Position numbers and translations under genes: made by a program
Assembly: GCA_946811185.2 (NCBI GenBank)
Contig: OX328102.1
Location: 63,505,416-63,569,415 of the forward strand
Direction of reading: 5' to 3'
Origin: Hippopus hippopus
Taxonomy: Eukaryota; Mollusca; Bivalvia; Cardiida; Cardiidae
DNA: 64,000 bases
Part shown: positions 53,501 to 62,800 of the stretch, one piece after another
Layout: each line of letters begins with the position of its first letter
Position numbering within the stretch: the stretch's first letter is position 1
The notes under the pieces: model-generated
Told to the model about the DNA's origin: nothing
The model's database searches: none
The model's input: only the letters and a program-made list of their open reading frames with translations

Positions 53501-56500
53501 GGTTAACGTATCTGACTGGTGACCTTGTGGTTGTTAGTTTGATACCTGGTTTAGGCAAACTTTCTTTCTGGCAATTTTTCATCTCTCACTTCTGATGTAT
53601 GTGAGAAAAGTAGTCAGTGACTGGGAAAAAAGTTGTGGCAGTTCTGGTGTAAGAAAGCCAGGAAACACATGCGTAGGTGCACTGACCACCATGATATGAC
53701 CTTAGCTGTTAAAACACCGTTAAACTCCAATACAGTCAATCATTCGACTAAGGTCAGTAAAACAATGGATCGTTTGTAAAGGGAGTGGATAAGACTAACA
53801 AGTTTGTGACTTTTTGTTTTCAGATTTGGAACTGAGCAGTATGATCGTGCAAAGCTTGACTTGTTGAGACTTTGTAACACAGGAGAATATTCGGACTCCG
53901 CTGATGATAACAGGGCCATCTTCTCCTTGTACCTAAAGGTTTGCTTTTTAACCTTCTACCACTCATTTCCTTATTTTAACAACCCTGCCGAGCCCTGGTA
54001 GCCCAGTCGGTAGCCTGCAGGACTTGAGAACATGGGTTTGATCCCTGGCTCGGCTAATTTCTTCCTGAAGATTGATGCTAGTCATTGTGACAGGATTCAT
54101 TCCTCTCCTATCGCTAACCATTATCTTGACGATGGTTATGTGGGAAAGCAGCCAGTGGCTTGGAAAGAAAATTGTGCAAAGTACTGGTAAAAGAGACTCC
54201 AGGAAAGCATGGATAGGTGCACTGGCTTCCGTGATTTAATTGAAATAATGTTGAAAACAGCATTAAACACCATTTAATCAATCAATCAATTAACGACGCT
54301 GAAAAAGAAGGCTTTTAATTTTTGTTACCAAACCTTACTCTGTCCTACTTGAAAGCATTTGTAGACAACAAGTTAAATGCCACAAAAATGATCGAATATC
54401 CTTTTTTAAAAATAGAGAAAACATAGTGGGAAAAAGGAGAAACTGCTGGTAACAAAGTTTTCAACAGGCCTCTTTCTCATGGTTGTTTAAAGGAATGTCC
54501 ATGGTAAAGAACTAAATTAATACAGGTTGCTTGCTTAGAAGGGTTGCCACTAAGGGTGGTTTTACGGTATTTTTATTAACTCAGCTGTTTTCGAAAAAAA
54601 ATGTCGAGGTATTGTCGTAGCTGTGGCATCTGGCCTCGTCATGCAAAAACTTTGACATTTTGTAAAATCTCTGTTATTGCTGCAGATATTCAGTTCAAAC
54701 TCGGATAAGTTGTTAACTATCAAAAGGGTAACCTTTACAACAAGGCAGATAACCATCAGTGTATTTTTGAGACAGTCATGCCTCTTTTTCCAACTTACAC
54801 CGAAAATGAAGCAACTGTAGATGAGCGTTGGCACTCACATGCTGTTCTCTTGTTTTTTAGGTACTGAACTTGGACTCCCTAGCTGACAGTACAAATAAAA
54901 TGGTATCAGCAGGACTTATGTATTCTACCACCAAACTGTGGATTGGACAGTTACAGCTGACCACAAGGACATCGGCTGGGCTTTCAATACCAGCTCCTGT
55001 AAGACTTAGAGTATTTCAGTTAAACATTTACCACACGGCAAAATTTTAGACTTTTCTGAATCGAAAGCATTTGCAGACTGTAATTTCATAGTGGCTCAAA
55101 TAATGCCATTTTTCTTTGATAGGGTAGAAAACTTTGTGGGAAAAGGAGAAAAGGCTGGTTACCAGCATTTTCTCCTTTTCCCACAATGTTTTCAAAAGGC
55201 TTCTTCCTCAGGGTCGTTAAAAGTCATCATTGTGTGGTAATGGGTTAAACATTTACCACAGAAAATAATTTCACACCTTTCAATTTCCAGTAACATTGCA
55301 GATGACATAGCGACTGTGGATGACATTTTAGGAATTTGTGTTTGAGTGGTTAGAAAACATTTTGGGTAAAGGAGAAAATGCTGGTTACCAGCATTTTCTC
55401 CTTTTTCCCAAATGTTTTCAAAAACCTTCTTCCTTAGGTTGGTAAAACTCAGGATTGTGTGGTAAAGGGTTAGATGTTTGCCTTACAAGTGTTTTAGTAG
55501 CCATGATAAAAAAGGCTTTTAAAAACATTGTGGGAAAAGGAGAAGCATTTTCTCCTTTCCCTACAGTGTTTTCTAATAATTGTAAGAAAAATTACATTAA
55601 ATACATAGTACTTAATTCAGTTTCTGAATATTGTGTTTTAATAACCATGATGAAGAAGGCTTTTGGAAACATTTTCTACTTTCCCTACAATGTTTTCTAG
55701 TAATTCTAAGGCAAATTACATCAATCAAACAAATACCTTCAAGATGTATCTCAAATGATGGTGTTTTACTTTGCAAGGGTAGAAAGCACTGTTGGAAAAG
55801 GAGAAAATGCTGGTTACCAGCAATTTCTCCTTTTCCCACTATCTTTTTCCAGGGTCGTTAAAACTCAGGACCATGTGGTGAAAGCTGAAATGCAGCATAA
55901 GTAATGGGATTTATCTGTGAAAGGGTAGAACATTGTGGGAAAATGAGAAAAGGCTGGTTACCAAGTTGGAAGTTAGAATATTGCAATTTAAGGTATTGAC
56001 CCAAATCTGATTATATCCCTTTAATACATGAAAACAGAGGACAAACTAATTGGAATATTGAAATTTAACCTTTTGACATATTCTGAGTAAGTACCTTTGA
56101 TATATGCATTTCAGACTGGTTATATACATTTAAGATGGTTATATACATTACAGACTGGTTATATACATTTCAGACTGGTTATATACATCGCCATTTTCAA
56201 AGAAATTCTACAGCAGGAGACATCATGATTGGGGAATCAGCCCAGTACAGTTTATTATTAAAAATACCACCTGGGGAATACATGGATTTGAAAATTCAGG
56301 CAACATCGAGTGGTGAAGGGCTTGACATCTGTATGGTGCGAGTCTACACTGCGGGTAACAATCTTCCGTGTGTTACGGATGACTTGACGACCAAAACGTA
56401 TACTTACCATACAAATAATGGGAGATCCTCAGTGTTGTTGGATGTTGGGGTTATCAAGAAATTTGGTGAGTTGATACACAAGGGAATAGATGGTTGATGT

Positions 56501-56827
56501 CTTGGATTAGCAAAGTTTATCAAACAAGATGTTGGAATTTTATGTAATGGAGAGCGGTTAAAACTCTAAAAACCAGCCATGCTATGTTTTACAGTGATGC
56601 AGTTTGGTGCATGCATGGCTATTTAAGGCTAAACACTTTACCACACAACAAAATTTTAGACTTGTCAAAGTTGAAAGACTGCAGACGACTTAATAAACAT
56701 GACTTATAAAATTGTAGTTTGTTTTGGGAAGGGTAGAAAACATGGGAAATGAAAAACATGTTGGTTTACAGCATTTTTTTCTTTTTATGCCCTCGCCATA
56801 AAATGGGGGGTGCATATAGTGTTAAAT

Positions 56828-56887
<60 letters not shown>

Positions 56888-59800
56888 ATATGTATGTGTG
56901 TGTATATGTTTGTGTGTTCGGTAAATAGTGGTGTCCGTGTCCGGCCAATAACTTCCAGATGTAAGGTCCAATTCTAAAATAATTTGGCACAAATGTTCAC
57001 CATGGATAGCCGGCTTGTCGCATGCAACAACCATGTGCCAGGTCAAAGGTCAAGGTCAGAGTGCTGGTAGGGGCATCCATGTACATGACCCATTCCTAGT
57101 TTCAATATGTCTTCAAAAATCCTCTTTTGTGGGGTCATTAAAACTCGGGATTGTTTGGTCTAGGATTAAAAAACCTATTATATGGTTAGTGCTTGGATGG
57201 GTGACCAAGCTATGGGGACCATTCCTATAAGTCAAATTATCTCCCTTGCCAGATAAAAACTAAAGGACCAAATAACAAATTGGTCCTTTTACCTGTATTC
57301 CTTTGTTTTTATCCTTGCTTCCCTTTAATAGAGATATTGCAGTAAATATAACATGATTTATGATATGAGTGTATGGTCCCCTTGTAGTTTGAAATCTAAA
57401 TCTGTTCTGTATCATCAGAAAATACGTAAATATTGATCTGTAAACCAACCTAACTAGATTTAGTTGAGATGTTTTCTTAAGGTCAATGGCTGTGTAGTGC
57501 AAGAAAATCAATGATAAAAACCAAGTAATCCCCTTGTCAGGACAAATGTAGTACGGGAGAGAAACCAAGGGAGGTAACTGAAGAATGTTCCTTATTACAT
57601 GCTACATTTGTTATACAAATCTTTGAATGATTTTGTTCTTTGTAGACAACCAGTCCATCTTTGTGAATAATTTCTTCGATGATGACAGCATCATAGTGGA
57701 GATGATTACAACTGGTACACAGACTGGTTCCTACACATTTGACTTGGAAGTGTTTGTGGATACCAGTCAGAACACTGCAAACTCTATAAAATTCCTGAAC
57801 CAGTCTGTCACAGTCTCATCTTCTAATTATACTGAGGTATAATAGAATTATCTTCTTACCACATGACATGATATTAGACTGGTCCATTGATAGATGATTG
57901 TAAGGTGTTTAATACCTTTTTTTGACATTATATCAGTGATATCATACATGTAGCTGCCAGTGTACCTATCCATGCTTTCCTGGAGTTTCCATTACCAGTA
58001 CTTCACACAATATTCTTTCCAAGCTACTTGCTGCTTTCCCACATAACTGTTGTTGAAAAAATGATCAGCAGTGAGAGAGGAATGAATCTTGTCACAATGA
58101 CTATCATCAATCCTGGGAAAGAATTGTTTGAGCTGGGGATTAAAACCAGTGACCCCTGTTCTCAAGTCCTGTATGCTACCAACTGCTCTACCAGGGCTTG
58201 GCAGACAGGTCGATACTAAAAGGATTTGCAGATGGCATAGTCAATTTGACTCAAGTGATAGGATTGTCTTGAACCCTTTCCCAAACGACAAATTTCAGAC
58301 TCTTCCAAAATGAGAGCATCTGGAGACAACAAATTTAGAATGGGTACAAATGAGCTTTAGTTCTCTGATAGGGTAGAAAACATTGTGGGAAAAGGAGAAA
58401 ATGCTGGTAACCAGCATTTTCTCCTTTTCCCTCAATGTTTTCAAAAGCCTTCTTTCCCAGGATCGTGAAAACCAGAGATTGTTTGGTAAAGGGTAAATAG
58501 GGTAGAAAACATTCTGAGAAAATTCTGGTTGCCAGCATTTTCTCCATTTCCTACAATGTTTAAAAAAACCTTTTTCTTTAGAGTCATTAAAAAAGTTTTT
58601 TTAATGAAGGATTATGTAATTAACATATCATAATTATTTCTTTAGGCTTTTGCCACTTTTTCCCACTACAAAATACCAGTTTGTTTCAAAGATTTAGAAT
58701 TTAATCTATTGATGATTTGTTTAAAAAAACTATAAAAACATAATTTATCCCTTTTTTTCAGACATACACAGACAATGTAAATGTGACTGTGTCTATTGGT
58801 GAATTCATTCAAAATGATAATGTGAGTTCTGACTTTGCTATCGGTGAAGTGAAAAGGATGCTACTGTCAGCTGTCATTCCAGAGAGCAAGGCATATAAGC
58901 TTGATTTTGCCATCGTTATTCCACAGTCTTATATCGGCAAACTAGACATTCTGGATGCAGCCATATATTCAGTTGGTGATAATCTACCTTGCATTGATAC
59001 GGAGAAAACAACTCCTCAACTTCTATCTACGTAAGTAAATGTGCCATACCCTGGCAAAGTTAAATGCTTCTCTCTTCTACACAAGGCGTCACATTATCAT
59101 GGATGCATAAAAACCTTTTTGTTTATCATCATACTGAATCCTGAGATAGAAAAAAATTTTCACATGCAGAAAAGTGACAGCAAAAATTTTCGATTCAGGT
59201 CAGCCTGCATGGAGTGTGCAGGCTGACCCAGGTAGATACGGTTTGCAGATGCATTAAACCTCCTTTTCATAGAGCATGGCTCATAATTCTGTGTCTGTCA
59301 GTTTATAGAAGCATTTTTGTATAATTCAATATTAGTTTTTTTCATGAACATTGGCGAGTTCTGATTGGCTGAAAAAATTATTTCATAGCTCCATGAAAAA
59401 AAAAATTAAGCACTGCCGGAACGACTTTTACAGTCAAACTAATGTAAACAAACATGTATATGAGATTCCATAATGTTTTTCTCTCTGATTTTATATCCAG
59501 TCTGAATTTCAAATTGCCACAGTAGCTAAATTTATTTTCTCTGAACATTGAAAAAAATATGCAACAGTAAATTCAAAGAGAGAGCTTTAACTCATTGTCA
59601 CTTTGCTGGGTCCTAACAAACTTATTTTCAACTTACTTATAGCGTATTGAACTTCTAATAATAAATCTACTAAATTTGCCAATGTTCAATACTATATCGA
59701 CGTCATGAATTTACGTCATTATTACGTCATGAACGAGCTGATTTACCGCGCTATGAATTATCGATGAAATGGACATTGAATAAATACGCAATGTTGGATT

Positions 59801-62800
59801 TACAAAAAAAAAGCAGTTAGAGTAAAATTTAAGTGCATATTTGTTGTCTGTGATATTGAATTATAAGAAATGAAGACAATTTTTTTTTGTGTTCATGTAG
59901 GTATGAAAAAAAAACCTAATCACACTTTTGATTAGTTTTTTTTTTTATACCTCCATGAAAACAAAAAAAAATTCTCTTCATTCCTTAAGTTCTGTTCTAC
60001 TACGGTTTTCAACCAGTTTGACTGTAGTTTTATTATATACCAATATATTTTCCGGATCAAATACATGCATTGAATCAGATGAAATAACACACATGACCAA
60101 CACGCAGAAAAAAATCTGTATCTACACACTTTGAAATACGGTCCCAAATATGGTATAATGACATATCTCAGGCATGGACTAAGCATGCATTGATTTGTGA
60201 TTTGATTAGTCAAAATGTTACGCTGTAATATTAATCTGCCATTCATGAAAACAGAGTTACTACCATCCACACTATTAATTGTCTCATTTTGTTTGCCGTT
60301 TTCAGATAAAATGTCAATAATTGCATAATGTTCTCGTTGAAAGTTGTACGTATATAATAAAAGGAATATTATGTTGTAGTAACTTTCCTGGTGCCTAATT
60401 TTGACATCAGTCTCGCGCAATATCAAATTTTCTCACGCTGCTCGAATTAAATACAAGCACCAGGAAAGTTACTGCATCATAATATTCTGTATTTACACAA
60501 TGGGAACTTATGCACGTGCAATTTTCATTATGATTACAGTTCTGGAGTGTACACAGATACAGCACAGTTTGATCTGGGAATGACATGCAACTGGCCAATC
60601 AAGCCTGGAGATCAAGATGCTAATACAGTAATGTTTACAAAATAATCCTGTTTTTTTCATTAGCCTAAAGAAGAGAGCTTTTGAGGACATTGTGGAAAAA
60701 GAGGAAAATGCTGGTAACCGGCATTTTCTCCTTTTCTCACAATGTTTTTTACTCTTTCAAAAGACAACCTCCATCATTTAAGCAGATTTTAATTTGTTGT
60801 CTGTAATTGCTTTCAATATGAGCAAATCTAATTTTTTTTTGTTTGGTAAAGGGTTAAAATTAGTTTTGATTTCTGTTTTGTTTTTTTTTATAATAAGGAA
60901 AGAAAGATTTTATTACTTTCTCTTGGTTGTTTGCCAAGACCTGGTTGCTCAGTCGGTAGTGTACAGGACTTGAGAACAGGAGGTTGCTGGTTCAGTCCCC
61001 GGCTTGGCCAATTTCTTTCCTAGAACTGATGATAGTAATTGCAACAGGATTCATTCCTCTTTCACAGCTGACCAGTATTTTGATGATGGTTATGTGAAAC
61101 AGCAGCCAGTGGCTTGAAAAGAATATTGTGCAGAATACTGGTAAAAAAACTCAAGAAAAGCATGGATAGGTTCACTGGCCACTGCAATATACCTGGAATA
61201 ATGTTGAAAACAGCGTCAAATACCATACTATCAATCAATCAATACTCTTGGTTGGAAAAAACCTCTTACCAATACCCAAACCTGTTTTACTTCTGTATTT
61301 ATGAAAGAAAAACCTGACAATGTAGAGTACTGTACTGAGGTTTTGTATAAAAGTACTGCAATTAATCCTGTAATAAACAGTCACAGTTTTAGTGAGCCTA
61401 AGATGAGATGGCTTTTGAAAATATTGTGGGCAAAGAAGAAAATGCTGGTTATCAACATTTTTTCCTTTTCCCACAATATTTTCTACTCTATGAAAGAGTA
61501 ATTCAATATTTTTAGCCAAATTTAACTTGTTGTCTGCTAGTGGCTTTTGGTCAAAAGTTTTTGCTATTTGGGAAATTATGCATGTCCAAGGAACATACTA
61601 CCTCATGATTCAGTCTATTGTTCGACTGAATGGATTTTATTGATCCATAATTATTTGACGACTTGCTTGGTAAATGTGTCACAGAGATGCATTAAACACC
61701 ACTTTGCCAGAGCACAGCTGATATTTACTTGTGCTAGTCTAAAAAATTGGTAAAGAATTAAATACTTGTCTTCTTTCAGATTATTTTTGAAATTTGTCTT
61801 TGAAAGAATGGAAAAAATTGTAGGAAAAGGAGAAAATGCTGGTAACCAGCATTTTCTCCTTTTCTTACAATGTTTTTAAAAGGAATTTTCCTCGGGTCAT
61901 CATGGTACATGGTGCAGAATTGAAAACTTACCTCCTTTCAGATTGTATTTGAAGTTTTTGTTCGAGCCATGCCAAATGGTTTGGTAACAACAGGAGAGAG
62001 TGTCCAAGTGACTGGCTCCTGGTCAGTCAATGATGGTAGTGCAATCAGTGTGACAGGTGTAGCTCTGAATATAGTGGATACAGATTCTTTTGTGGACAAA
62101 ATAGAGGTAAGTCTATACTTTAGTTGGGTAAATTGTTAGAGTAACTGAATTATTTTCAGTAATTGATGGGAATGCTGTTAGGATGACAATTGTACGCTTG
62201 ACTTTTGTGTCAACAGGTAGTTTTGTGAACAAGGTCAAAGTTAGTCTATCAATAGATGGGGCAACGCGCTGGAGTAATTGGTATCTGCCTGAGTATAGTG
62301 AATAGTCTACAAATACAGCAGTTATTTCCCTCTCAATTTTTTTTCAGATCCAGTGACATGGCAGACAATTTTCGGGAATCTAAACCCTTTGTCACCTTTT
62401 TCTGATGTTATTTTGTACGTATTTCACAGAATTGAATGGGATTTATAGATATTACTGCACGTGCATCTATAGATAGTTTTGTATCTTCTGATCTATGATT
62501 TGTGAAATATTGTTACGTGATGAAAAGAATCTAACATTCATTGGTGTTTGAGATAAAATTTCATTAATTTTGTCAATAAAAATTGTTATCAAGCTCACCA
62601 AAGGCTCGCTTAACCCTTTACCAAACGACAAAATTTTAGACTTGTCCAAATTGAAAATAATTGCAGACGACAATTCAAAAGTGGCTCAAATGGCGGAATT
62701 TGTCCTTGATAGAGTAGAAAACATTGTTGGAAAAGGAGAAAATGCTGGTTACCAGCATTTTCTCCTTTTCCTACAATGTTTTCAAAAGGCTTCTTTCCCA

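Noticed and set aside
56766..57046. Thr-His repeat frames
   Set aside because: Translation of (TG)n on the minus strand.
59932..60426. 164-residue minus-strand protein
   Set aside because: No domain, AT-biased composition. It overlaps a hairpin repeat and an intron of the opposite-strand gene.
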